The notes under the pieces were generated by a model. That model saw only the letters and a program-made list of their open reading frames with translations. It did no database searches and had not been told where the DNA came from. Positions 52,492-61,118 of a DNA stretch of 64,000 bases are shown here, piece by piece. Both the position numbers and the translations under genes were made by a program. The stretch's first letter is position 1, and every line of letters begins with the position of its first letter. This DNA comes from Crassaminicella indica (lineage in GTDB: Bacteria > Bacillota > Clostridia > Peptostreptococcales > Thermotaleaceae), in contig NZ_CP078093.1 in the NCBI RefSeq assembly GCF_019203185.1, forward strand, positions 124,001 to 188,000, written 5' to 3'.

Positions 52492-53511
52492 CTAAAACAA
52501 TTTTTTGCAAGATTCCCTAATCAGTAATTCTATATCAAAAACTATATGCTCATGTTCTTTACTATTATTCATCAAATCAAATAAAATCTCTATACTTTTT
52601 TGCCCCATCTCTTCTACAGGCTGCTTAACTGTTGTAATAGACGGATGAAAATACTTTGAATATTCAATCCCATCAAATCCAACTACAGAAATATCTTCAG
52701 GAATTTTTAATCCTCTGCTTAAAATTGCCTTTGCAGCACCTATAGCCATAATATCAGAAGTAACAAATACTGCTGTCAATCCTAAATCCTTATCTAATAG
52801 CTTATTCATAGCATCAAATGCAGATTCAAAGGTATAGTGTCCAAATTCTAAAAATTGTTCGTTATAATTTATTTTATTTTCAGCTAATGCTTTTTTATAA
52901 CCTTCAAATCTCAGCTTTCCAACATTTTTATCTCCTTCCCCAGTAGTAATGATTGCAATTTTTTTATGCCCTAATCTGCATAAATAATCTACTGCTTTAT
53001 ATGCTGCTTTCTCATTTTCAATCGCAACACTAGAAAAAATATTTTTATTTACTTTATCAGTAATATTTATAGATGTAAGCACTATTGGTGTTTTCAGATT
53101 CATTAATTGCTCTTCTTCTAAATTATCAAAATCACCTCCCAGACAAATCAAGCCTTTTAACTTCTTCTCTTTTATAAGCTCGATAGCAGCTTCAATATCA
53201 TTAGTGTTATCATCATTATAATGAAGAATCATAGAATAGCCTTCTTCATCTATTTTTTCTTCAATTGACCGAATCATCTTTGAAAAAAATGGATTATAAA
53301 TCCCTTTTACTAATACACCAATATTTTTAGAACTGTTTCTCTTCAAATTTCTTGCACTATTATTAGGAATATAATTACATTCTTCTATAACCTTTAATAC
53401 TTTCTTTCTTGTTTCATCTTTAACATCTGGATGATTATTTAAAACACGAGATACCGTACTTACTCCAACTCCTGCAATTTTTGCGATATCTTTTATGCTA
53501 AAATTCTTCAT
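52492..53511 (-). CDS. LacI-family transcriptional regulator of maltodextrin genes
   Basis: 339 residues. The N-terminal headpiece SIKDIAKIAGVGVSTVSRVLN has the LacI helix-turn-helix, hinge YIPNNSARNLKRN follows, then a sugar-binding core (VAIENEKAAYKAVDYL, TAVFVTSDIMAIGA, SVVGFDGIEYS). ATG 53511 is preceded by GAGAGG at 7 bp; an upstream TTG (53517) is less likely. It is the first gene of the operon, and the two operators at 53534-53565 just upstream suggest that it represses itself and the transport and glucosidase genes. Confidence 0.93.
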   Translation of the reverse strand: MKNFSIKDIAKIAGVGVSTVSRVLNNHPDVKDETRKKVLKVIEECNYIPNNSARNLKRNSSKNIGVLVKGIYNPFFSKMIRSIEEKIDEEGYSMILHYNDDNTNDIEAAIELIKEKKLKGLICLGGDFDNLEEEQLMNLKTPIVLTSINITDKVNKNIFSSVAIENEKAAYKAVDYLCRLGHKKIAIITTGEGDKNVGKLRFEGYKKALAENKINYNEQFLEFGHYTFESAFDAMNKLLDKDLGLTAVFVTSDIMAIGAAKAILSRGLKIPEDISVVGFDGIEYSKYFHPSITTVKQPVEEMGQKSIEILFDLMNNSKEHEHIVFDIELLIRESCKKLF

Positions 53512-53533
53512 ACCCAAACCTCTCTTTTGGTAT

Positions 53534-53547
53534 CGTTTCCGGAAACG
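53534..53547. promoter_or_regulatory. LacI-family operator 1
   Basis: CGTTTCCGGAAACG, a perfect 14-bp palindrome, 23 bp upstream of the lacI start codon. Confidence 0.8.
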
Positions 53548-53551
53548 TTAC

Positions 53552-53565
53552 TGGAAACGTTTCCA
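53552..53565. promoter_or_regulatory. LacI-family operator 2
   Basis: TGGAAACGTTTCCA, a perfect 14-bp palindrome with the central CG step of LacI/CcpA-type sites. Its centre is 18 bp from that of operator 1. Confidence 0.85.
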
Positions 53566-53703
53566 ATTTATATTTTAATTATACCACACTTCTTAAAATT
53601 TTCAAACTTTTTTATTGATTTTAATGGTATCAAAAAAATTTCAAAAATTCAAAGCTCTATAAATTTAACAAATATATTTCCTTAAATATTTTTGTATATT
53701 ATA

Positions 53704-53738
53704 AGCGATTAATAGCTTATCTAAAGCTATTAATCGCT
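53704..53738 (-). terminator. Stem-loop after the SLH binding-protein gene
   Basis: AGCGATTAATAGCTT and AAGCTATTAATCGCT form a perfect 15-bp stem with a 5-nt loop. The T-tract is poor (TATAATATAC), so it may terminate weakly. Confidence 0.6.
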
Positions 53739-53779
53739 ATAAATATTAAAGTTTTTAAAAATATTCTATTATAGCCTTT

Positions 53780-55216
53780 CTATTTTAAACTCTTTATTTT
53801 TTCCAAGCTTTCTACTGCTTCTTTTTCTGTTATCATCTCATTAGGATAAAATTTCCCGTCCTTTAGTGCCATTAATCCATTTTCCACAATAATTTCAACA
53901 ATTCTATTATTTTTAACCTCGTCTATATCTTTTATATTCACCATTCCTTCTTTGTCCTTTAAATCTTTAAGCATATAAAGCGTTTGAGCAAATTCTTCTC
54001 TTGTCACCTTTTCGTCTGGATAAAAATAATCTTTTTCTGCTTTTACATAACCTGATAATACTGCTGTTTCAATATAGTCAAAATTAGGATCGTCTACTGT
54101 AACATCCTTGAATGTCCCATATATATGTCCCTTATGTTCTTTTTTATAGTACTTTGATGTAGGTGCAAATATTCCTTTATGCTTAAACTTTACAGTCATC
54201 TCTGCCAAGCTCTTTCTTGTTAATGGTTCATCTTTTTTAAACTCATCTAAGCTATCTATTAATTCAGGATAAAACATACGACTAAGCTCCAATACACCTT
54301 TAGAAAATCTAAAGGTTGGACTTGAAACTAATTTTTCATTAATTGTATATACTCTTCCTTCTTTAACAGCTTTTATCGTATCAAAGCCAGGACGAATAGA
54401 AATAGAATGTAAATTTCCTCCTGCATTCATAGCACCTCTTTGAGAAACATAAACATCTATTTCATCTGCTTTTTCAAGTATTCTTTCTGCTCCAAAGCTT
54501 GCAATACTTGTTCCTTTTCGAATCGGCTTTGCATCAACTGCAATATTATTTCCTCCTGCAAGTTTAATTGCCATTGCAGCCATTGAATCATTTGTTATTG
54601 TACGATATTCAGTTTCTGTAGATTCAAAGAAAACATTTACTTTTGGTTTTATGTTTTTTGTAATACTTTCCAATTCTTTTAAATCATTATTAAATTTTGT
54701 TAACAACTTTTCTGCTACAGCTTCTTTTCCTGTTAAAATAGCCAGCTTCTTAATATAATTAGGAAACTCTTCAAACTTATCAGGATATAAAGAAACCACA
54801 TTAATTCCTGTATTTTCTAGTGCTTCTACAAATTCAGGTTTACTTTTTTTAATAAATGGACGAATAAGTACCAAATCAGGCTCTACTGCAATAACCTTTT
54901 CTGGATCAGCTCGATAATCAAAACGCTTCTTATTCATTACTGCTGCAGGATAAGCATCACTTTTACCAATTCCAATTATCTCATTATCTAATCCTAAAGC
55001 AAACAAATTTTCTGTATGAGCTGAATATAAAGAGATTATTTTCTTTGCTGGTTCGTCCATTCGAACAATTTTTCCAGAATCATCCTTAAATTCAATCTTA
55101 CTAAAATTGTTGTCACCTTTTACTACATCTTCATTTTCACTTTCATTTTTAGAACAAGCTCCTAAAATACTCATAACGAGTATTAAAATTAATAATATAG
55201 ATATTTTTCTTTTCAT
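53780..55216 (-). CDS. Cobalamin/metal-chelate binding lipoprotein with SLH-like C-terminus
   Basis: 478 residues. Lipoprotein signal MKRKISILLILILVMSILG ends with lipobox GACS. A BtuF/FecB-type helical-backbone binding domain follows (KKIISLYSAHTENLFALGL, IAVEPDLVLIRPF, GVLELSRMFYPELIDSL). From about residue 355 there are SLH-like repeats (FKDVTVDDPNFDYIETAVLS, DYFYPDEKVTREEFAQTLY, GKFYPNEMITEKEAVESL) that could bind cell-wall polymer. Start at 55216 follows GGAGGGGGAAAA. It partners the FecCD-type permease and ATPase under the riboswitch; a terminator-like hairpin separates it from the CbiK-like gene. Confidence 0.88.
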   Translation of the reverse strand: MKRKISILLILILVMSILGACSKNESENEDVVKGDNNFSKIEFKDDSGKIVRMDEPAKKIISLYSAHTENLFALGLDNEIIGIGKSDAYPAAVMNKKRFDYRADPEKVIAVEPDLVLIRPFIKKSKPEFVEALENTGINVVSLYPDKFEEFPNYIKKLAILTGKEAVAEKLLTKFNNDLKELESITKNIKPKVNVFFESTETEYRTITNDSMAAMAIKLAGGNNIAVDAKPIRKGTSIASFGAERILEKADEIDVYVSQRGAMNAGGNLHSISIRPGFDTIKAVKEGRVYTINEKLVSSPTFRFSKGVLELSRMFYPELIDSLDEFKKDEPLTRKSLAEMTVKFKHKGIFAPTSKYYKKEHKGHIYGTFKDVTVDDPNFDYIETAVLSGYVKAEKDYFYPDEKVTREEFAQTLYMLKDLKDKEGMVNIKDIDEVKNNRIVEIIVENGLMALKDGKFYPNEMITEKEAVESLEKIKSLK

Positions 55217-55286
55217 TTTTCCCCCTCCAATTATTAGCAAGCATTACATAATTATATCTAAATTTTAGCAACATTTCCTATATAAA

Positions 55287-55323
55287 ATAACAAGTAAATG
55301 AGATGCTCTCATTTACTTGTTAT
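55287..55323 (-). terminator. Hairpin between the CbiK-like gene and the binding-protein gene
   Basis: ATAACAAGTAAATGAG and CTCATTTACTTGTTAT form a perfect 16-bp stem with a 5-nt loop, then TTTATATAGG. Likely a partial terminator within the operon. Confidence 0.75.
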
Positions 55324-55327
55324 AATT

Positions 55328-57070
55328 TTATTTTTCTTCCCCTTCAATAGCTTTTCTTGCATGCTCTATATAAATATCTTGATATTTTTCATTTTCACCT
55401 AAACCATGAAGATAAGTATTTACAGTAAATCCTTTGCTCTTAAGGATTGTCTTCCATGAATCCTCTTCATCTCCTGCCATATCGTTATTTGCATGATCTC
55501 CTGCAACAAGCATATATGGCATTAATGTTACTTCTTTAATGTTTTTAGCTTTTAATTTCTCTATAACATCCTCTAAAGCAGGATATCCTTCTACCGTTCC
55601 TACAAATACATTTAACCCCTCATCATCAAGTACACTTTGTAAGCACGCATAGCTTGCATTTGCAGGATGATGTGTTCCGTGTCCCATTACTACAACAGCT
55701 TGTCCTTCTTTAAGCTCTGGTAATTGTGATTTTAATGCTTCTACTGCTACCTTATAATCATCTGGAGTATTTAAAATTGGTGTACCTACTGCTATTTTTT
55801 TAAATGTATTTTCATATTTCTTTACTACTTCTAATAAATCATTATATTCAGCACCTGCTATAACATGAAGTGGCTGAACAATAACTTCTTCAAAACCTTC
55901 TTCCTTCATTTTGTTTAAAGCTTTCTCTGGTGTGTCTACTAAAATATTATCTCTGTCCTTTAACTTTTTGATAATAATATCAGAAGTAAAAGCTCTTCTT
56001 ACTTCATATTCTGGAAATGCTTTTTGTATTTTTTCTTCAACTGCATCAATCGTAACCTTTCTTGTATCTGCATAGCTTGTTCCAAAGCTCACTACAAGCA
56101 TTCCTTTTTTACCTTCTTGCCAATTTCCTTTTTCAACACATTTAACTGGAGCAGGGATTTCTTCTCCTTTTCCCTCAATAGAATCCTTTACATGATTTAC
56201 ATAAATCTCTTGATATTTTTCATTTTCACCCAAACCATGAAGATAAGTATTTACAGTAAATCCTTCGCTTTTAAGGATTGTCTTCCATGAATCCTCTTCA
56301 TCTCCTGCCATATCGTTATTTGCATGGTCTCCTGCAACTACCATATATGGCATTAATGTCACTTCTTTAATATTATCTTTCTTTAACCTTTTAATAACAT
56401 CGTCTAATGCTGGATATCCTTCTACTGTACCAACATAAACACTTAAATTATTGTCATCGATTACATATTGTAAATCAGCATAACATGCATTTGCAGGATG
56501 TTCTGTTCCATGTCCCATCACTACAACAGCTTGTCCTTCTTTAAGCTCTGGTAATTGTGATTTTAATGCATCAACAGCCACTTGATAATCTTCCTGATGA
56601 GTTAGGATAGGTCTTCCTAATACAAACTTTTCAAAAGTTCCATCATTATATTTTCTAAGTTCTTCTTTGATATCACTGTACTCAGCACCAGGCATAATAT
56701 GTAATGGTTGAACAATTACTTCCTTAAAGCCTTCTGCTTTTAATTTATCCATTGCCTTAGCAACTGTATCCACTTCTATATTATCTCTGTCCTTTAACTT
56801 TTTGATAATAATATCAGAAGTAAATGCCCTTCTCACTTCATATTCTGGGAATGCTTTTTGTATTTTTTCTTCAACCGCATCAATTGTAACCTTTCTTGTG
56901 TCTGCATAGCTTGTTCCAAAGCTTGCAACTAATATTGCTTTTTTCACTTCCTTACTCTCCTCTTTTGCTTGATCTTGTTCTGCAGATGTTTCTTTTTTTG
57001 CACAACCTGCAAAACCAGCTACTACCAACATCAACGCTAAAATAAAACTTAAAATTCTAATCTTTTTCAT
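55328..57070 (-). CDS. Lipoprotein with two tandem CbiK-type cobaltochelatase domains
   Basis: 580 residues. The signal MKKIRILSFILALMLVVAG leads to lipobox FAGC (Cys23), so the protein should face outward. Two CbiK domains follow (about 44-300 and 322-575), each with ILVASFGTSYADTRK-like start, MGHGTxHPAN (His187 and His464) and AGDHANNDMAGDEEDSWKTI (His249 and His526), so both likely keep metal-binding histidines. CbiK inserts cobalt into sirohydrochlorin in cobalamin synthesis and is normally a single-domain cytoplasmic enzyme. The halves share long identical stretches, so duplication is recent. ATG 57070 follows AAGGGGTGGTATT. Its role here is unproven. Confidence 0.9.
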   Translation of the reverse strand: MKKIRILSFILALMLVVAGFAGCAKKETSAEQDQAKEESKEVKKAILVASFGTSYADTRKVTIDAVEEKIQKAFPEYEVRRAFTSDIIIKKLKDRDNIEVDTVAKAMDKLKAEGFKEVIVQPLHIMPGAEYSDIKEELRKYNDGTFEKFVLGRPILTHQEDYQVAVDALKSQLPELKEGQAVVVMGHGTEHPANACYADLQYVIDDNNLSVYVGTVEGYPALDDVIKRLKKDNIKEVTLMPYMVVAGDHANNDMAGDEEDSWKTILKSEGFTVNTYLHGLGENEKYQEIYVNHVKDSIEGKGEEIPAPVKCVEKGNWQEGKKGMLVVSFGTSYADTRKVTIDAVEEKIQKAFPEYEVRRAFTSDIIIKKLKDRDNILVDTPEKALNKMKEEGFEEVIVQPLHVIAGAEYNDLLEVVKKYENTFKKIAVGTPILNTPDDYKVAVEALKSQLPELKEGQAVVVMGHGTHHPANASYACLQSVLDDEGLNVFVGTVEGYPALEDVIEKLKAKNIKEVTLMPYMLVAGDHANNDMAGDEEDSWKTILKSKGFTVNTYLHGLGENEKYQDIYIEHARKAIEGEEK

Positions 57071-57132
57071 AATACCACCCCTTATATTTTTATATCAGCT
57101 TTAACAAAAAGTTAAAACTGTAAAAAACATTT

Positions 57133-57894
57133 TTATAAGCTTGGTAGAATAACCAAACCTTTCTCTTCAGTCTTTCTTATAGCTACACCAAACAATTCCT
57201 TGATCAACTCTTTTGTCATCACATCCTCTGTTTTTCCATATTTCGAAATTTTCCCATCTTTTAATGCCAATATTCTATCACTAAACATATGTGTTAAATT
57301 CAAATCATGCATAATAGCTATAACAGTAAGATGCTCTTTCTCAATACAATCCTTTAATAAATTTAAAAAATAAATAGTATACTGAATATCCATATTTGAA
57401 AAGGCTTCATCTAAAAATAATACCTTTGGCGTTTGGGCTAGAGCCTTTGCTAGCATAACTCTTTGTTTTTCTCCCCCACTCAATTCAGTAATAGGAATAT
57501 CAGAAAATTTTAGCGTATCTGTCATCTCCATGCATTCTCGTACTATCTTCATGTCTTTTGGGGTTAAATTCTTCATACGACTCTTAAATGGATTTCTTCC
57601 CATCATCACAACTTCTAAGCATGTAAAAGGGAATCTAATATCTACATTTTGAGACACAAAAGCTATTCTTTTACTTAAATCTTTTATACTATAGTCTTTC
57701 AAGCATTTATTTTGAAAATAAATATTTCCACTATATTTATGAAATTGTCCTGTAATCAAGCTAAGTAGGGTAGTCTTTCCTGAACCATTTGGCCCAATAA
57801 TCGTTGTAAATTTTCCTTGTTCAATAAAAAAACTAATATCATGTAAAATTTCTTTATCATCGTATGAAAAAAATAAATTTTTTACTTTATACAT
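57133..57894 (-). CDS. ABC ATPase of cobalamin/siderophore-type importer (BtuD/FecE-like)
   Basis: 253 residues. Walker A GPNGSGKTT, signature ITELSGGEKQRVMLAKALAQ, Walker B KVLFLDEAFSNMD and switch IAIMHDLN are intact. MGRNPFKSR is typical of the FecE/BtuD branch. ATG 57894 follows AAAGGGGGCTAAT, 16 bp after the permease gene. With the permease and the SLH binding protein it forms a complete importer, most likely for corrinoids given the riboswitch. Confidence 0.93.
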   Translation of the reverse strand: MYKVKNLFFSYDDKEILHDISFFIEQGKFTTIIGPNGSGKTTLLSLITGQFHKYSGNIYFQNKCLKDYSIKDLSKRIAFVSQNVDIRFPFTCLEVVMMGRNPFKSRMKNLTPKDMKIVRECMEMTDTLKFSDIPITELSGGEKQRVMLAKALAQTPKVLFLDEAFSNMDIQYTIYFLNLLKDCIEKEHLTVIAIMHDLNLTHMFSDRILALKDGKISKYGKTEDVMTKELIKELFGVAIRKTEEKGLVILPSL

Positions 57895-57910
57895 ATTAGC
57901 CCCCTTTACT

Positions 57911-58972
57911 TTAGTGCAGCGATTTATTTCTCGTCATAAAAATATATATGAAGAATGGTCCTCCAAGCAATGTTGTAAGCACACCTACAGGAATTTCTAT
58001 ATTCATCAATACTCTTGCACCTGTATCTGCTACCAATAATAATTCTGCACCAAGTAATGCTGAAAGAGGAATCAAAGTACGGTTATCAGACCCAATACAA
58101 AATCTAAGCATATGTGGCACAATAAGACCTATAAAGCTGATAATCCCACTTACAGATACGCATACAGCCGTAATGAATGAACCACATATTAAAAAAATCC
58201 TTCTTACACTTTGTGTATCAATACCTAACAATTTTGCTTCTTTCTCTCCCAAGCAAAGAAGATTCAAATCCTCTGAAAAATATATACAAATAATTATACA
58301 TAATATTATCATCGGAAAACTCATCAAAACATGTTCCCAGCTTCTTGCTGATAAGCTTCCCATTAACCAATTCACAATAGGTGCAACGTTTTCTCCTGCT
58401 AGATTTTTTAAAAACTTAATACCAGCTGAAAGAATAGATGTCACTATAATTCCAGCAATAATCAAATTTGAAGAGCTTAAAACTCCTTTAACCTTAGCAA
58501 TAGAAATCACAATACCTAATGTTATAAATGCACCAATAAAAGCACACGCTGTTATAGGAACTTGAAAATTATCCATCAAAAACATATTTATAAAAAGTGC
58601 TAGTGCTGCTCCAAAGGCTGCTCCAGATGAAACACCCATAGTATAAGAATCTGCCAATGGATTCATAAGCAACGACTGAAAAACAGCCCCTGAAACTGCC
58701 AAACCACTTCCTACTATCATTGCTGTAAAAATTCTTGGAAGCCTTACATTCCAAACAATAGCCACATAAGAAGCTTTTATATAACTATACACAGACTCAT
58801 TTCCTGTAATTTTTCCAAATATAATTTTTACAACATCATAAGCACGAATATTTGCTCTCCCTAAATGAACTGATGAAAAAAAAGTGATAATCAATAAAAC
58901 TAAAAAACAAATACCAATGATTTTCTCTTTATACCGTTTTTGCTGTATAGTCAAAGCCAAATTATTCTCCAT
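57911..58972 (-). CDS. FecCD-family permease (BtuC-like) of cobalamin-type importer
   Basis: 353 residues with about nine to ten membrane segments. Family blocks include VWNVRLPRIFTAMIVGSGLAVSGAVFQSLLMNPLADSYTMGVSSGA (key ends given) and SFIGLIVPHMLRFCIGSDNR. ATG 58972 follows TGGAGGAATT. First gene of the operon, 37 bp after the riboswitch-controlled terminator, so cobalamin should repress it. Confidence 0.94.
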   Translation of the reverse strand: MENNLALTIQQKRYKEKIIGICFLVLLIITFFSSVHLGRANIRAYDVVKIIFGKITGNESVYSYIKASYVAIVWNVRLPRIFTAMIVGSGLAVSGAVFQSLLMNPLADSYTMGVSSGAAFGAALALFINMFLMDNFQVPITACAFIGAFITLGIVISIAKVKGVLSSSNLIIAGIIVTSILSAGIKFLKNLAGENVAPIVNWLMGSLSARSWEHVLMSFPMIILCIIICIYFSEDLNLLCLGEKEAKLLGIDTQSVRRIFLICGSFITAVCVSVSGIISFIGLIVPHMLRFCIGSDNRTLIPLSALLGAELLLVADTGARVLMNIEIPVGVLTTLLGGPFFIYIFMTRNKSLH

Positions 58973-59008
58973 AATTCCTCCAGTGGTAAAGTTTCACAAA
59001 ATACATAA

Positions 59009-59035
59009 TAAAAAAAGAGCTTCTCGGAAAGCTCT
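59009..59035 (-). terminator. Riboswitch-controlled terminator
   Basis: AGAGCTT and AAGCTCT form a stem (loop TCCGAG region), followed by TTTTTTT on the minus strand, between the riboswitch and the first gene. Confidence 0.87.
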
Positions 59036-59125
59036 ATATACACAGTAAAATGGTTTTAACATATCAAAATCTCCATTTTTTACTAGTCTATTCTACTTTC
59101 CCTCCGAAAGAATGAATATTAACAA

Positions 59126-59280
59126 TTAGGCAGGTCTCCTGGCTTGGCTTCATTTTACTCCTTAACCTTCCCAAAGCAAACAGCTTCAGTGGTTTTAAAG
59201 TTTCATCCACCTCACAGTAGCGGGGGCTGCAGTGGCTTTTACCACTTTCCCTTTTAATTCTTAAAGAAACCTAATATTCT
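59126..59280 (-). promoter_or_regulatory. Cobalamin riboswitch
   Basis: The B12 box AGCCAGGAGACCTGCC is at 59144-59129. Upstream parts fit the consensus: GGTTTCTTTAA, AAAAGGGAAAGTGG, CCACTGCAGCCCCCGCTACTG and GGATGAAAC. The terminator downstream gives transcriptional repression when cobalamin binds. Confidence 0.96.
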
Positions 59281-59485
59281 GTATGAATTTGTCAATAACA
59301 CCTTTAATTATATATAATCATAAAAAGCATGTCAATAATAAGATTATTTTTAGTTTTGAGTATACAAAAACAAAACAGACTACTTAATTTTATATATTTT
59401 CGGTTTTAAAAGCTTATATTGATTAATTAGATTGATTCTGTTAGAGTTATAATTGAATTTAAAAACAGGAGGCAGCAATGAATAA
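59281..59485. other. Divergent region between the riboswitch and the ABC-2 genes
   Basis: About 200 bp, AT-rich. It ends with AGGAGG (59467-59472) and a three-codon frame ATG-AAT-AAA-TGA (59478-59489) that overlaps the next ATG. No strong sigma-A boxes were recognised on either strand. Confidence 0.45.
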
Positions 59486-60334
59486 ATGAAGCATATAATT
59501 GAGATCAAAAAAGTAACAAAAAAATATGGAGATTTTACAGCTGTAGATAATTTAAGCTTAAAGATTCAAAAGGGAAGCTTTTTTGGCCTCTTAGGTCCTA
59601 ATGGTGCAGGAAAAACTACACTTATTAAAATGCTTGTAGGGCTATTAAAGCCAACTAAGGGAACTATCCTTATTGAAAACCAAAAAATGAATCGTGACAA
59701 TACTTTCATCAAAAGTAAAATTGGCATTGTTCCTCAGCATATCAACCTCGATAAAGAACTTTCTGTAAGAGAAAATCTTATTTTTTCTGCAAAGCTTTAT
59801 AAAATAAAAGGAAATCAACTTCATCAAAAGATTGAAAAATTATTAGCTTTTTCAGATCTAAAGTCTATAGAAAATAGACTTAGCAAAAAATTATCTGGTG
59901 GTATGCAAAGAAAATTAATGATTACTAAAGCATTGGTTAATGATCCTGATATTCTTTTTTTGGATGAACCTACTGTAGGAATTGATGTAAATCATAGAAG
60001 GAAAATATGGGATATGCTAAAAGGAATGAAGGCTATGGGAAAAACAATCATTCTTACAACTCACTATATTGAAGAAGCTGAATATCTTTGCAATCAAATA
60101 GGTCTTATGGATCAAGGAAAAATATTTTATTGTAATACAAGCGATGCTTTAAAAAACAATCTTGGTAAATTTACTGTCGAATATTTTAATACAGAAAAAA
60201 TAACAGAATATAAGTATTTTCAATCTATAGAAGAAGCAAAAGAATATGCTCATTCACTTGATACACATTATATTTTGAGAAATACAAATCTAGAAGATGT
60301 TTTTTATAATTTTACGAATAGGAAGGTACAATAA
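59486..60334 (+). CDS. ABC-2 type exporter ATPase
   Basis: 282 residues. Walker A GPNGAGKTT, signature LSGGMQRKLMITKALVNDP, Walker B ILFLDEPTVGID and switch LTTHYIEEAEYL match the DrrA/CcmA class of drug or polysaccharide exporters. The family's C-terminal extension is present. ATG 59486 is 14 bp from AGGAGG, which is too far; the tiny frame MNK at 59478 has ideal spacing and its TGA overlaps this ATG, implying coupling. The next gene encodes the membrane partner with no gap. Confidence 0.93.
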   Translation: MKHIIEIKKVTKKYGDFTAVDNLSLKIQKGSFFGLLGPNGAGKTTLIKMLVGLLKPTKGTILIENQKMNRDNTFIKSKIGIVPQHINLDKELSVRENLIFSAKLYKIKGNQLHQKIEKLLAFSDLKSIENRLSKKLSGGMQRKLMITKALVNDPDILFLDEPTVGIDVNHRRKIWDMLKGMKAMGKTIILTTHYIEEAEYLCNQIGLMDQGKIFYCNTSDALKNNLGKFTVEYFNTEKITEYKYFQSIEEAKEYAHSLDTHYILRNTNLEDVFYNFTNRKVQ

Positions 60335-61066
60335 ATGGAAGTTTTCACAATACTTTGGCGAGAATTTGCTTTTTTCAAAAAAAGAGCTTTCAAAATTACT
60401 TCTTCTGCAGTCATCACTCCTCTTTTATATTTATTAGCATTTGGATGGGGACTAGGAGCAGATGTTTCCATAGAAGGATATAGTTATCTACATTATATTA
60501 TTCCTGGAATAATTGCTATGTCTACAATGCATACAAGCTTTAATGCTGTAGCCATTAGAATTTCTGTAGCAAGACTTCACGAAAAAAGCTTTGAATACTA
60601 TCTAACAGCACCTGTAAATATGTATTTATTAACACTAGGCTACGTCATAGCTGGAGCATTACGTGGTTTTTATGCGGGATGTATCATTTTAATAGTCTCT
60701 TATCTATTTGGTGCTTATATCAATATTACATTTTCTTTTTTGCTAATATGCTTTTTGAACAGTCTTCTCTTTGCTGCTTTTGGATATTTTGCAGCAATGG
60801 TCATAAATACTCATTATGACATGAATCGCTTCACAAGCTTTGTCATTACACCTATGACCTTCTTATGTGGAACATTTTTTTCATTAGAAAAAATGCCATA
60901 TATTATAAAAAGAATCATAGAGATACTTCCTCTTACCCATGCTATAATGGGGCTAAGAAATATCGCACTCAAAGGAATTACTAATTATTTTTCAATATTT
61001 ATATTACTTACATACTTTTTAATCCTTTATGCCTTAGGTGTATATGCAAGCTATAGAGAAATATAA
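60335..61066 (+). CDS. ABC-2 type exporter permease
   Basis: 243 residues with six membrane segments; IITSSAVITPLLYLLAFGWGLG-like N-terminal block and the conserved FVITPMTFLCGTFFSLEKMP (ABC-2 signature) are clear. Its ATG directly follows the TAA of the ATPase gene. Being upstream of cobI on the same strand and next to a cobalamin-riboswitch operon, a link with corrinoid or metal traffic is possible but unproven. Confidence 0.91.
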   Translation: MEVFTILWREFAFFKKRAFKITSSAVITPLLYLLAFGWGLGADVSIEGYSYLHYIIPGIIAMSTMHTSFNAVAIRISVARLHEKSFEYYLTAPVNMYLLTLGYVIAGALRGFYAGCIILIVSYLFGAYINITFSFLLICFLNSLLFAAFGYFAAMVINTHYDMNRFTSFVITPMTFLCGTFFSLEKMPYIIKRIIEILPLTHAIMGLRNIALKGITNYFSIFILLTYFLILYALGVYASYREI

Positions 61067-61118
61067 AACCATTTTTAGAAAGGAGGAAAACGAATACACT
61101 CGTATTCGTTTAAAGCTT

